From: Nostoc linckia NIES-25
GTDB taxonomy: Bacteria; Cyanobacteriota; Cyanobacteriia; Cyanobacteriales; Nostocaceae
Length of the DNA: 64,000 nucleotides
Direction: 5' to 3'
Assembly (NCBI RefSeq): GCF_002368035.1
Contig: NZ_AP018222.1
Coordinates: 558,001 to 622,000, forward strand
The notes beneath the pieces were generated by a model. That model saw only the letters and a program-made list of their open reading frames with translations. It did no database searches and was not told where the DNA came from. Shown piece after piece: positions 33,068 to 41,227 of the stretch (position 1 is its first letter; each line of letters opens with the position of its first letter). Both the position numbers and the translations under genes were made by a program.

Positions 33068-34464
33068 ATAAAGCTTTTTACCATTTAAACTCCCGTTGGG
33101 ACTACTCTTTATTAGCACTGTTAATCTACCCGTTGAGTCCTTTAGTAGGGGCTGTGACTATAGGTTTTGTATCATTAATCACTTGGATAAAACAATACCG
33201 CCAAATTAGTCGCCGCCCCCTCAACTGGGGATTTGCCCTTTTGAGTGTGTTGCTAATAGTCAGCTGTGGATTTGCTCAGAATAAAATAGAAGCTTTTCTC
33301 GGCTTATTTAATTTCTTACCATTCTTTTTAGTTTTCGCCGCCTTCAGCACCCTGATTCAAACAACTGCCCAATTGCGGCAAATGGCTTGGGCTTTGGTAA
33401 TAGGTTCGATGCCGGTGGCGATTCTCGGTTTGGGACAATTATTTTTGGGCTGGAACTTTAAGTTCCAGTTTATATGGGTTGTATTGAGTTGGACAATTAG
33501 ACCAGGAGGGAATCCACCAGGCCGTATAGCTTCATTATTCTTGCACGCCAACACCTTCGGAGCTTATCTAGTAATAGTTTTTATCCTGAGTCTAGGTTTA
33601 TGGTTGGAACAATGGCAATTGCGGATTGGGCATAGGTCATGGGGCATAAGAAGAGGACAAGGGGATAAGGAGACAAGGGGACAAGGGGAAAGGGTTATTG
33701 TAAATTGTCTCCCCATCTCCCCATCTCCCAATCTCCCCATCTCCTCATCCCCTACACTCCCCTTCATCTTCCTTACCATCGCGGTGCTTACGAATTTCGT
33801 CACCTTGATTTTCACCAACTCGCGTAATGGATGGGCGATCGCTATTTTTGCCTGTTTCGCTTATGCAGTCTATCAGGGTTGGCGGATTATTGTCGGTGGC
33901 GTCGTCGGTATCGTCACTAGCGTTCTTTTGGCGGCTTTTGCTCCCTCACCAATCGCTCAGTTTTTTCGCCAGTACGTTCCTGCTTTCTTTTGGGCAAGGT
34001 TAAACGATGATATGTATCCAGGTAGACCAGTGGCTTTGATGCGAAAAACTCAGTGGGAGTTCGCCTGGTCTTTAGCTTGGCAACATCCTTGGACGGGCTG
34101 GGGTTTACGTAGTTTTACTGCACTCTACAAAGCACATACGCAAATTAAGTTGGGTCATCCCCACAATTTGTTTTTAATGTTATCTGCTGAAACTGGTTTT
34201 CTCACTACTTTATTATTTTGTGCCTTACTAGGTTGGATTTTAATTACAGGAGTCCTATTACTGCGAAATTCCAAACACATATATACAGAAGATAGATTAC
34301 TAATTTTTAGTTATCTTCTCGCCTGTGTAGGGTGGATTCTATTAAATAACGTAGACGTAACCCTATTCGATTTTCGTTTGAATACTCTTTCATGGTTAAT
34401 TTTGGCCGCTACTTGTGGAATAGTACATCGCCATAACCAACAAGAAAAGCTTGCGTCTCATTAG
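33049..34464 (+). CDS. O-antigen ligase/polymerase family protein with an in-frame repeat insertion
   Basis: 471 residues with 10-12 TM helices. The Wzy_C type core is near WARLNDDMYPGRPVALMRK and the following LAWQHPWTGWGLRSF and LGHPHNLFLMLSAETGF, with the conserved histidine of the large loop in GHPHN. It should act on lipid-linked glycans at the periplasmic side. Residues about 193-238 are coded by an expanded G-rich then C-rich tandem repeat (33626-33765) that reads through in frame as GQGDKETRGQGE.. and LPISPSPNLPISSSP; this falls between TM segments. The stop codon is the first TAG of the mobile-element-like repeat at 34462. Confidence 0.85.
   Translation: MLGASLNKAFYHLNSRWDYSLLALLIYPLSPLVGAVTIGFVSLITWIKQYRQISRRPLNWGFALLSVLLIVSCGFAQNKIEAFLGLFNFLPFFLVFAAFSTLIQTTAQLRQMAWALVIGSMPVAILGLGQLFLGWNFKFQFIWVVLSWTIRPGGNPPGRIASLFLHANTFGAYLVIVFILSLGLWLEQWQLRIGHRSWGIRRGQGDKETRGQGERVIVNCLPISPSPNLPISSSPTLPFIFLTIAVLTNFVTLIFTNSRNGWAIAIFACFAYAVYQGWRIIVGGVVGIVTSVLLAAFAPSPIAQFFRQYVPAFFWARLNDDMYPGRPVALMRKTQWEFAWSLAWQHPWTGWGLRSFTALYKAHTQIKLGHPHNLFLMLSAETGFLTTLLFCALLGWILITGVLLLRNSKHIYTEDRLLIFSYLLACVGWILLNNVDVTLFDFRLNTLSWLILAATCGIVHRHNQQEKLASH
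33626..33765. repeat. G-rich/C-rich tandem repeat inside the O-antigen ligase gene
   Basis: GGGCATAGGTCATGGGGCAT and GACAAGGGGA units are followed by CCCCATCTCC/CCCCATCTCC units, the same architecture as the intergenic repeats at 2.5, 6.6 and 55.7 kb, but contained in a coding frame that stays open. Confidence 0.85.
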
Positions 34465-34562
34465 ACTTCTTGCAGAAGTTGGGAAAAGGGGAAAGGGATA
34501 AGAAAAAACCCTTTTCGTTTTACATACATCCCTTTGCCCCAAGAAGTTTTGCAAGAAGTCTA
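34462..34562. repeat. MITE-like element with TAGACTTCTTGCA inverted ends
   Basis: 101 bp bounded by TAGACTTCTTGCA and TGCAAGAAGTCTA (perfect 13-bp terminal inverted repeats) and an A/G-rich and pyrimidine-rich interior. The TA ends suit an IS630/mariner-type element with TA target sites. Its left end gives the TAG stop of the O-antigen ligase gene. Confidence 0.8.
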
Positions 34563-34743
34563 GAGTCACTCATGCTGTTGAAGGTTAACTGTCACCCATC
34601 AACAACCAACAACCAACACCAAAAGATACGCTGCGTTAAATCCACAACAGCTTATTTTTTAAAATCGAAGTCTATTCGTTATTTTTCAGTGTATGCACTG
34701 GGGGCATTTAAAGCTTTAAGTTAATAATATAACTATATTCACG

Positions 34744-34865
34744 TCTGTGACTGTGAGTGTGACTAAAACCTAATTAGTCACTGTTGCTGATTGTTGGGAA
34801 GGTGTAGGGACAACCCTTTGGGGTTTTCCTGCATGACGGGCATCTCTTGTAGATGCCCTTTTGTA
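34744..34865 (+). ncRNA. Candidate structured RNA ending in a terminator
   Basis: Hairpin GTGACTAA/TTAGTCAC (34759-34781), then AACCC-TTTG-GGGTT, then a terminator GGGCATCT-CTTGT-AGATGCCC-TTTT at 34838-34862. No ORF. The upstream and downstream neighbours are repeats, so this is an independent transcript or a mobile-element part. Confidence 0.5.
34838..34862 (+). terminator. Rho-independent terminator
   Basis: GGGCATCT and AGATGCCC pair around CTTGT, followed by TTTT. Confidence 0.8.
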
Positions 34866-35133
34866 TGTTTATTTTTACCCAATAAATTGGAATTTATGCA
34901 TTAAATTATTTTCCAAGTGTTGGTATTATTTTTGATAATTTATTTCTTAAATTTTAAGTAAAAAGCTATACTGTTGCATAGTAAATTACATACAGTTGAT
35001 GCCCTAATCTGGGACAAATACTGCTATGTAAGTAACAAATAAGACTTGAAAACGCCGGAAATTTTTGCAATATAGTGGTTCGGCTGTTGCAGGGTTTGGA
35101 TTAAATCAATTCTTTACGCAAGCTTTTCTACTA

Positions 35134-35255
35134 AATACGGTTCGGATAAGCATTTTTCATTTCTGATGTGGGTCGGGAAAAGGGTAAGGGGAAAAGGGGA
35201 AAGGTTTGAAATTACCCTTTTCCCTTTTCCTTTTCCCCTTTAACCGAACCGTATT
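35134..35255. repeat. MITE-like element with AATACGGTTCGG inverted ends
   Basis: 122 bp bounded by AATACGGTTCGG and CCGAACCGTATT (12-bp perfect inverted ends). The interior has a GGGAAAAGGGTAAGGGG arm and a complementary CCCTTTTCCCTTTTCC arm. It lies directly against the remnant coding fragment at 35262. Confidence 0.8.
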
Positions 35256-35261
35256 GCCTCA

Positions 35262-35326
35262 GCAACGGCAAGCGATTGAACTCGATCCTGCAATTTATGA
35301 TGCCTATCCCTCTTCTATCACTTTGG
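35262..35326 (+). pseudogene. TPR-like coding remnant between two repeats
   Basis: Translation around QQRQAIELDPAIYDAYPSS looks like the end of a tetratricopeptide repeat. The fragment is bounded by the element ending at 35255 and the repeat starting at 35327. Confidence 0.45.
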
Positions 35327-35420
35327 CAGGACTTACGCAAAAGATAACGAAAGTAGCGGTAATTCATGAATTACCGCTACGGAAGAATAAGGTTTTCAGT
35401 CACATATTGCGTAAGTCCTG
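35327..35420. repeat. GGACTTACGC family repeat, short form (copy 1)
   Basis: 94 bp with inverted ends CAGGACTTACGCAA and TTGCGTAAGTCCTG. The centre is GCGGTAATTCATGAATTACCGC. Other copies lie at 49097-49240 (same orientation) and 60775-60894 (inverse orientation). Confidence 0.9.
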
Positions 35421-35441
35421 TTTGGGAAGAGAAAAATAAAA

Positions 35442-35520
35442 GTAGGTTGGGTTGAACGGAACGAAACCCAACAATACCAAAGTTTTCGGGTGTTGGGTTT
35501 CGTTCCTCAACTCAACCTAC
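35442..35520. repeat. Long imperfect palindrome (GTAGGTTGGGTTG family)
   Basis: GTAGGTTGGGTTGAACGG with ACGAAACCCAACA on the left, and TGTTGGGTTTCGTTCCTCAA with CTCAACCTAC on the right. A very common palindromic repeat type in cyanobacterial genomes. Confidence 0.85.
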
Positions 35521-35567
35521 ACCTAAATTAGTAAAAGCCTTGAAAAATAAGGGTTTAAGATTTTTAT

Positions 35568-35831
35568 TTGGCGAGAGTGATTAAAGAAGGCTATGTAGGA
35601 CAATTTGAACTGGAGCCTGGATGGGTCATGGTTGTCGCCAAAGAAGCTAATCGCATTTTTACCCAATGGGTTGGACAAGAACGAATTGAGATATTTCCAG
35701 AGTCTACAACAAAGTTTTTTATGAAAACAATGGATGCTCAACGGACATTTGTAGTAGACCAAACAGGCAAGGCATCACATGTAATTCTGTATCAAAGTGG
35801 ACGAGAACGTATAGCGCCTAGAGTCAATTAA
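35568..35831 (+). pseudogene. Orphan C-terminal domain of a serine hydrolase (DUF3471-like)
   Basis: 87 codons from a TTG. YVGQFELEPGWVMVVAKEAN, then RIFTQWVGQERIEIFPEST and FFMKTMDAQRTFVV, resembles the C-terminal DUF3471-like module that follows beta-lactamase-type hydrolase domains. No N-terminal catalytic domain (SxxK) is present upstream, only repeats. It is most likely the tail of a gene broken by repeat insertions, possibly the same gene that left the TPR-like piece at 35262. Confidence 0.65.
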
Positions 35832-35938
35832 AGCGATGTTTTGTATAAAAACCCTAATGATGAAGTAAAGCATACTGATGCAGCAATCTGTCGAGCAACG
35901 TATTGTTAATTACAAAAACTTTGTACAGTAAGAGTTTC

Positions 35939-36457
35939 ATGACACCGCAAGACTTTTTTCAATACACCCAATGGTCGGGTATAGCTACCTTGGTATTCGC
36001 TGCTTTAGCAGTGTTGGGTTTTGTTCTCAAATGGGGCATCCGCTTTCGCCTAGTGGGGACGACTGGCTTTATGGTTGTGCTAACAGCTGGTTTATTTGCA
36101 CTCTCTATAGTCCCCTTGAGTCGGACTGTGATTCCGGGAGCAGTGCGCTACAGTCTAGTTTATGACAATGCCTCAACCCAAGCCGTGATTGCCGTATCAC
36201 CGCAAATTTCTCCTACAGAATTAGATGCAACTTTACGTCAAGCAGCTAGCAATCTTTATTCTTACGGTCGTTCTGGTACACTCCAAGACGACAAGTTAAC
36301 AGTTCGCGCCCGTACTATTCTTCACCCAGAACCAGGGATTTCTGTACCAGTTTACTTGGGTGAAATCAAGCGATCGCTCGTCTCTCGTGACAACTCCCCA
36401 ATAAAAGTCGAAATTTATCAAGACAAGTTTGCCCAATTGCCGAAATCGAAGGCTTAA
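35939..36457 (+). CDS. ycf51: Ycf51 family protein
   Basis: 172 residues from the ATG at 35939 (MTPQDFFQYTQWSGIATLVF), with AAGAG seven bases upstream; a longer TTG-type start is less likely. Two TM helices (about 12-32 and 42-65) are followed by a soluble domain with RTVIPGAVRYSLVYDN, a conserved family block, and ending AQLPKSKA. Ycf51 (DUF2518) is retained in some red-lineage plastids and all typical cyanobacteria; its function is unknown. Confidence 0.88.
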   Translation: MTPQDFFQYTQWSGIATLVFAALAVLGFVLKWGIRFRLVGTTGFMVVLTAGLFALSIVPLSRTVIPGAVRYSLVYDNASTQAVIAVSPQISPTELDATLRQAASNLYSYGRSGTLQDDKLTVRARTILHPEPGISVPVYLGEIKRSLVSRDNSPIKVEIYQDKFAQLPKSKA

Positions 36458-37132
36458 GGGGACATGGGGATTGGGGACTGGTGACTAGGGATTAGGGATT
36501 AGGAAAGAGGAGAAAGATTGCTATCTTGTCCTCCTTGTCCCCAATTCCCAATGCTTGTTACCAGGATGACATAATTTATTTTGTATTTACCGATACTTTA
36601 AATATTATTTTTAGATTAAGATATTGACACTTTAGCGATCGGACTGTAAGCAAAATTTTATTAGCGTAGGGTAATGGGTACTGGCAGTTGTGATTTGTCA
36701 GTTGTTTTCCTAGTTACCAGTTTTGCCATTTGCAAAAATATTTGCAGCAAATGAATTGGCTGTAGGACGTATAAATCTACGCCCCTAGCTGATATATTCT
36801 GTAGCTGTAATTGGTTGAATGGTAGCGCTACGAAGAAAATCCCAGTTGGCAATCGCTTTTTTTGGGAATCTGAGAGTGCTAATGTTATTTAATTATACGG
36901 TTGTTCAAAACTTTGGTAGTTCGGAATTTTAGGATGAGCAGCATAGATTCAAGCAATGTCGTCAAATTACTTAAACGGTGGGCAACAGGCTTTGTTTATT
37001 TCATGGCTCGGCTAAAATCCAGTTGAAGGGGTGTAAAATTTGTCGCCATCTTGAAATCAGCTGGCAACAAGTATCCCTAAGCAAAAGTCAAGATTGATTA
37101 AGAAATATCAAAGTTTTGGCACACTAGTTTAT
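36458..37132. other. Intergenic region with short repeats
   Basis: A GGGGATTGGGGACTGGTGAC repeat follows the ycf51 stop at 36460-36500. A palindrome-like GTAGGACGTATAAATCTACG piece lies at 36762-36784. The minus-strand frame at 36661-36852 has no family resemblance and is not called. Confidence 0.45.
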
Positions 37133-38323
37133 ATGTCTAATAAATTTTCTACTCAACCTTCTTTGTCTACTCAAACTTCTAGTTCGTTATTTACCCTTAC
37201 AGTTGCCCCAGCAAAAGTAATCCGTGGTTCTGATGTGTTGCCAGCAGCCGCAGCAGAAATCGCTTGTTTGGGAAATCGTCCTTTAATTGTGGCGGGAGAA
37301 CGGACTCTTGCGATCGGGCAAGAGAATTTACTACCGATTTTAGAAACGCAACAGTTACATCCTGCTCAAGCTTCGTATAGTCCAGATTGCTGCGAAGCTA
37401 GTTTGAAAAGTTTACGCAAAGCAGCTAAAGAACATAAAGCTGATGTAATTATCGGTGTTGGTGGCGGCAAAGCTTTGGATACAGCAAAATTAGTCGCGCA
37501 ACAATTACAGCTACCAGTGGTGACGATTCCGACTTCTGCGGCTACCTGTGCAGCTTGGAGTGCCTTGTCGAATGTTTATTCAGAAGACGGGGCATTTCTT
37601 TATGATGTCGGGCTGTCTCGTTGTCCGGATTTATTGATACTCGATTACGACTTGATTAAAACCGCGCCGCAGCGTACTTTAGCAGCTGGAATTGGTGATG
37701 CGATCGCCAAGTGGTACGAAGCCTCAGTTAGTAGCGGGCATTTACAAGACACTTTAATTATCGCCGCAGTCCAACAAGCACGAATTTTGCGAGATATCCT
37801 CTTGCAAAAGTCAGCCACCGCCCTCAAAGAACCAGGTAGTGAAGTTTGGCGAGAAGTTGTAGATGCAACTGTGTTACTCGCTGGCGTAGTTGGGGGACTT
37901 GGAGGGGCGCAGTGTCGTACCGTTGCCGCCCATGCAGTGCATAATGGTTTAACCCACATTTCGGGACACGGCAGTATTCACGGCGAAAAAGTTGCTTTCG
38001 GAATTCTGGTACAGCTGCGTTTAGAAGAAATGCTACAAAACAACCAACTAGCAGCATCCGCACGGCAGCAGTTGTTAAAGTTCTACGCAGAAATTGGACT
38101 ACCCCAGAAATTAAGTGATTTGGGTTTGGGCAATATTACATTAGGTGAGTTGCAAACAGCCGCCGAAATTGCCCTAACTCCTAATTCTGACATCCATCGA
38201 CTACCTTTTAAAGTCGCGCTGGAACAGTTGATGGCGGCAATGGTTTCTACCACTGCACCTATAGATAGTAGAGATATGAATCGAGTTTCGCCCAAGGGAA
38301 TGAGTGACGAGGTTGAACCATGA
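37133..38323 (+). CDS. Iron-containing alcohol dehydrogenase family protein (glycerol-dehydrogenase-like)
   Basis: 396 residues from the ATG at 37133; an earlier TTG at 37094 is not preferred. NAD(P)-binding GVGGGKALDTAKLVA is at 108-122, and the metal site is spread over GIGDAIAKWYEA (Asp), TVAAHAVHNGL (His) and GHGSIHGEKVAFG (His), the GldA/polyol dehydrogenase arrangement. It likely oxidises a glycerol-like or hydroxy-acid substrate in the cytoplasm; the real substrate is not visible. The end overlaps the aminotransferase start by ATGA, so the two genes are translationally coupled and may act on one pathway. Confidence 0.85.
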   Translation: MSNKFSTQPSLSTQTSSSLFTLTVAPAKVIRGSDVLPAAAAEIACLGNRPLIVAGERTLAIGQENLLPILETQQLHPAQASYSPDCCEASLKSLRKAAKEHKADVIIGVGGGKALDTAKLVAQQLQLPVVTIPTSAATCAAWSALSNVYSEDGAFLYDVGLSRCPDLLILDYDLIKTAPQRTLAAGIGDAIAKWYEASVSSGHLQDTLIIAAVQQARILRDILLQKSATALKEPGSEVWREVVDATVLLAGVVGGLGGAQCRTVAAHAVHNGLTHISGHGSIHGEKVAFGILVQLRLEEMLQNNQLAASARQQLLKFYAEIGLPQKLSDLGLGNITLGELQTAAEIALTPNSDIHRLPFKVALEQLMAAMVSTTAPIDSRDMNRVSPKGMSDEVEP

Positions 38324-39531
38324 GTTTAGATTGGATAGTGCCAGCAGAACGCATACAAAAACTACCACCTTATGTATTTGCCCGTTTAGACGAGCTAAAG
38401 GCTAAAGCACGGGAACAAGGGTTAGATTTAATTGATTTAGGGATGGGGAACCCAGATGGTGCGACACCACAACCAGTGGTAGAAGCGGCAATGGCGGCTT
38501 TGCAAAATCCCGCCAATCACGGTTATCCTCCGTTTGAAGGCACTGCGAGTTTCCGCCGAGCGATTACTAATTGGTATCGTCGGCGTTATGATGTCATTCT
38601 CGACCCCGATAGTGAAGCCTTACCGCTACTCGGTTCTAAAGAAGGATTAGCACATTTAGCGATCGCTTACATTAATCCTGGCGATGTAGTTCTAGTTCCT
38701 TCTCCCGCTTATCCGGCGCATTTTCGCGGCCCCGTAATTGCTGGCGGCCAAGTTCATAGCTTGATTCTCAAACCAGAGAATGATTGGTTAATCGATTTAG
38801 CTGCCATTCCTGATGAGGTTGCCCGAAAAGCCAAAATTCTCTATTTCAACTATCCCAGCAATCCCACCGCCGCCACAGCACCCCGCGAATTCTTTGAGGA
38901 AATCGTCGCTTTTGCCCGCAAATATGAAATTTTGCTGGTACACGATTTATGTTACGCCGAGTTAGCATTTGATGGTTATCAACCCACTAGCTTGTTAGAA
39001 ATTCCCGGTGCGAAGGATATTGGTGTGGAATTTCACACCTTATCCAAAACCTACAATATGGCTGGTTGGCGCGTTGGTTTTGTGGTGGGTAACCGCCATG
39101 TCATCCAAGGTTTGCGGACGTTGAAAACTAACTTGGATTACGGCATTTTTGCCGCCTTGCAAACAGCTGCCGAAACCGCTTTGCAACTACCAGATGTGTA
39201 TTTGCATGAAGTACAACAACGCTACCGCACCCGCCGGGATTTCCTGATTGAAGGATTAGGACAATTGGGTTGGGATATTCCTAAAACCAAGGCGACGATG
39301 TATCTGTGGGTGAAATGTCCTGTGGGGATGGGTTCTACAGATTTTGCCTTGAATGTGTTGCAGCAAACAGGCGTTGTGGTGACTCCAGGTAATGCCTTTG
39401 GGGTTGCGGGTGAAGGATATGTGAGAATTAGCTTGATTGCAGATTGCGATCGCTTAGGTGAAGCTTTACATCGCTTGAAGCAAGCTGGCATCCGCTATCA
39501 ACCGGAAGCTGTAGTCTCTGCTGCACAATAG
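38320..39531 (+). CDS. Class I aminotransferase, LL-diaminopimelate/aspartate-like
   Basis: 403 residues. Fold-type I PLP signatures: LIDLGMGNPDGATP near residue 38, YFNYPSNPTAATAPREF near 175, D209 in LLVHDLCYAELAF, the PLP lysine K243 in FHTLSKTYNMAGWRVG, and a final RISLIAD arginine. The closest family by memory is cyanobacterial LL-diaminopimelate aminotransferase-like/alanine transaminase proteins; true DapL is usually encoded elsewhere, so the substrate is open. Coupled to the upstream dehydrogenase gene through an ATGA overlap. Confidence 0.82.
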   Translation: MSLDWIVPAERIQKLPPYVFARLDELKAKAREQGLDLIDLGMGNPDGATPQPVVEAAMAALQNPANHGYPPFEGTASFRRAITNWYRRRYDVILDPDSEALPLLGSKEGLAHLAIAYINPGDVVLVPSPAYPAHFRGPVIAGGQVHSLILKPENDWLIDLAAIPDEVARKAKILYFNYPSNPTAATAPREFFEEIVAFARKYEILLVHDLCYAELAFDGYQPTSLLEIPGAKDIGVEFHTLSKTYNMAGWRVGFVVGNRHVIQGLRTLKTNLDYGIFAALQTAAETALQLPDVYLHEVQQRYRTRRDFLIEGLGQLGWDIPKTKATMYLWVKCPVGMGSTDFALNVLQQTGVVVTPGNAFGVAGEGYVRISLIADCDRLGEALHRLKQAGIRYQPEAVVSAAQ

Positions 39532-39561
39532 AGATAACCTACTCCGATTCAAATCGAATTC

Positions 39562-39885
39562 ATGCAAACTCCCGCTGCCACTATTCCTCATTTAATTGTT
39601 GCGGGCTTTCACGCCCTTTCCGATCCACTCAGAATTAGTGTGTTGGAATTGTTACGACAGCGAGAACTATGTGTGTGCGATTTGTGCGAAACCTTGGGGG
39701 TTAGTCAGTCGAAATTAAGCTTTCACCTGAAAACCCTCAAGGAAGCGGGCTTAGTTAACTCGCGTCAAGAAGGACGTTGGATTTATTACAGTTTGAATTT
39801 GTCCCAATTTAGCGTTTTAGAAGAATATTTGGCAGGTTTTAGTCATAATTTGGTAATTTCATCTGTGCGTCCCTGCTGTGATTAG
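39562..39885 (+). CDS. arsR: ArsR family arsenic-responsive repressor
   Basis: 107 residues with a winged helix-turn-helix (VCDLCETLGVSQSKLSFHLK). The alpha-3 arsenite site ELCVCDLC is present with C37, C39 and C42, and there is an additional C-terminal CC pair (C105/C106). It is a dimeric repressor that leaves DNA on binding As(III). It is first in the arsenic cassette, 162 bp before the aquaporin gene, whose promoter carries two operator-like repeats. Confidence 0.93.
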   Translation: MQTPAATIPHLIVAGFHALSDPLRISVLELLRQRELCVCDLCETLGVSQSKLSFHLKTLKEAGLVNSRQEGRWIYYSLNLSQFSVLEEYLAGFSHNLVISSVRPCCD

Positions 39886-39980
39886 TCTGGAGTTTTTAAA
39901 CGCAGAGTAACGCCAAGGAAGCGCAAAGGTACGCAGAGTTTTTTCAAAAATTTGCGACGAATTTATGCAAAGCTAGATAC

Positions 39981-40034
39981 TTGACATATCAACTTTTTTT
40001 GAAATATTATCGATACATCAACTTTTTTTGAAAT
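39981..40034 (+). promoter_or_regulatory. Promoter with two ArsR-type operator repeats
   Basis: -35 TTGACA (39981-39986), 18-bp spacer, -10 TATTAT (40005-40010). Two identical 18-bp direct repeats ATCAACTTTTTTTGAAAT lie at 39988-40005 and 40017-40034: the first fills the spacer, the second covers the start region. Each reads ATCAA-N6-TTGAA, close to the ATCAA-N6-TTGAT operator I recall from the Synechocystis arsBHC promoter. ArsR binding would block RNA polymerase. Confidence 0.85.
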
Positions 40035-40047
40035 GTAGGGCGTTGAT

Positions 40048-40773
40048 ATGCCTGTAAGAGGCATAGAGTCAAGTTTGCAGATTTGGGTAACTCAATCGCT
40101 GGTGTCTTGCTGGCGAGAGGTTTTAGCAGAGGGAATTGGCACTTTTATTTTAGTGTTTGCGGGTACTGGTGCGGTGATGGCGAACGACCTCAGCCAAGGT
40201 ACAATTACACACATTGGTATCAGTTTTGTCTTTGGTGCTGTTGTTGCTGCGTTGATTTACTCTTTAGGGCATATTAGTGATGCACACTTCAATCCGGCGG
40301 TGACATTGGCGTTTTGGAGTAGTGGTTTTTTCTCAAAAAAGCGAGTTTTGCCATATATTTTAGGGCAGTTGGTGGGGGCGATCGCGGCTTCAACTTTACT
40401 ACTAATGAGTTTGGGGCGAGTTGCAAATTTGGGGGCGACGATACCGCTAAATGGGAATTGGTTGCAATCTTTGGTATTGGAATTTGTTCTCACTTTTATA
40501 TTGATGTTTGTGATTTTGGGTTCGGGATTAGATAGACGCGCCCATATTGGTTTTGCTGGAATAGCGATCGGGTTGACGGTGGGAATGGAAGCAGCATTTA
40601 TGGGGCCGATTACGGGTGCAAGTATGAATCCGGCGCGTTCGTTTGGCCCCGCTTTGGTGGGAGGAATTTGGCAGCATCATTGGGTTTATTGGGTTGCGCC
40701 CATTTTAGGAGCGCAATTTGCAGCGATCGTATATCGACAGCTTTCTTATGGATTTCGCGATTTCAAAGAATAA
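40048..40773 (+). CDS. MIP family aquaglyceroporin, probable arsenite channel
   Basis: 241 residues with six TM helices and two NPA boxes: HFNPAVTLAFW (NPA at 82-84) and SMNPARSFGP (NPA at 194-196, followed by the selectivity arginine). Placed between arsR and arsI/arsC, it very probably lets arsenite leave the cell down its gradient, in place of an ArsB/Acr3 pump, as described for AqpS in Sinorhizobium. The start ATG at 40048 follows the operator region directly. No ArsB or Acr3 gene is in the cluster. Confidence 0.9.
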   Translation: MPVRGIESSLQIWVTQSLVSCWREVLAEGIGTFILVFAGTGAVMANDLSQGTITHIGISFVFGAVVAALIYSLGHISDAHFNPAVTLAFWSSGFFSKKRVLPYILGQLVGAIAASTLLLMSLGRVANLGATIPLNGNWLQSLVLEFVLTFILMFVILGSGLDRRAHIGFAGIAIGLTVGMEAAFMGPITGASMNPARSFGPALVGGIWQHHWVYWVAPILGAQFAAIVYRQLSYGFRDFKE

Positions 40774-40786
40774 AGGAGCAAAATTT

Positions 40787-41221
40787 ATGGCGATTTTGAA
40801 AACTCATGTAGCTTTGAATGTTACCAATATTGAAAAGTCTGTGAAATTTTATCAGGCAATGTTTGGTGTTGAGCCTATTAAATATAAAGTTGACTACGCT
40901 AAGTTTGATATTCCTAATCCAGCGTTAAATTTAACATTGAATTTAACCGATCGCGTGCAACCTAGTGGTGCATTATCTCATCTAGGGATACAAGTTGAAA
41001 GTACGCAAGAAGTCCAAGCAGCTATAAAGCGATTTACAGAAGCGGGGTTGGCATTATTTACTGAGGATAATACTGATTGTTGCTATGCTTTGCAAGATAA
41101 AGTTTGGGTAACAGATCCAGATGGCAATCGTTGGGAAGTGTTTGTGGTGAAGGTGGGAGATACAGCCCCAGAAAAAAATGTGGTGGTGGGACAAGCTGTG
41201 AGTAAGTCTTGTTGTGGGTGA
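40787..41221 (+). CDS. arsI: ArsI/CadI family C-As lyase (VOC fold)
   Basis: 144 residues from the ATG at 40787, with GGAG nine bases upstream; a longer frame from 40718 overlaps the aquaporin and is rejected. The VOC fold has metal ligands H7, H65 and E117, and the organoarsenical-binding cysteine pair C98/C99 lies in the characteristic NTDCCYA motif. ArsI is a non-haem Fe(II) dioxygenase that cleaves the carbon-arsenic bond of methylarsenite to give As(III). It sits 13 bp after the aquaporin and before arsC, consistent with one operon. A C-terminal CCG may bind As as well. Confidence 0.92.
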   Translation: MAILKTHVALNVTNIEKSVKFYQAMFGVEPIKYKVDYAKFDIPNPALNLTLNLTDRVQPSGALSHLGIQVESTQEVQAAIKRFTEAGLALFTEDNTDCCYALQDKVWVTDPDGNRWEVFVVKVGDTAPEKNVVVGQAVSKSCCG

Positions 41222-41227
41222 TGAGTG

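Noticed and set aside
34470..34724. Plus-strand frame after the O-antigen ligase
   Set aside because: Runs through the MITE-like element and AT-rich DNA; no features.
36661..36852. 63-codon minus-strand frame
   Set aside because: Overlaps repeat-like sequence and resembles no family.
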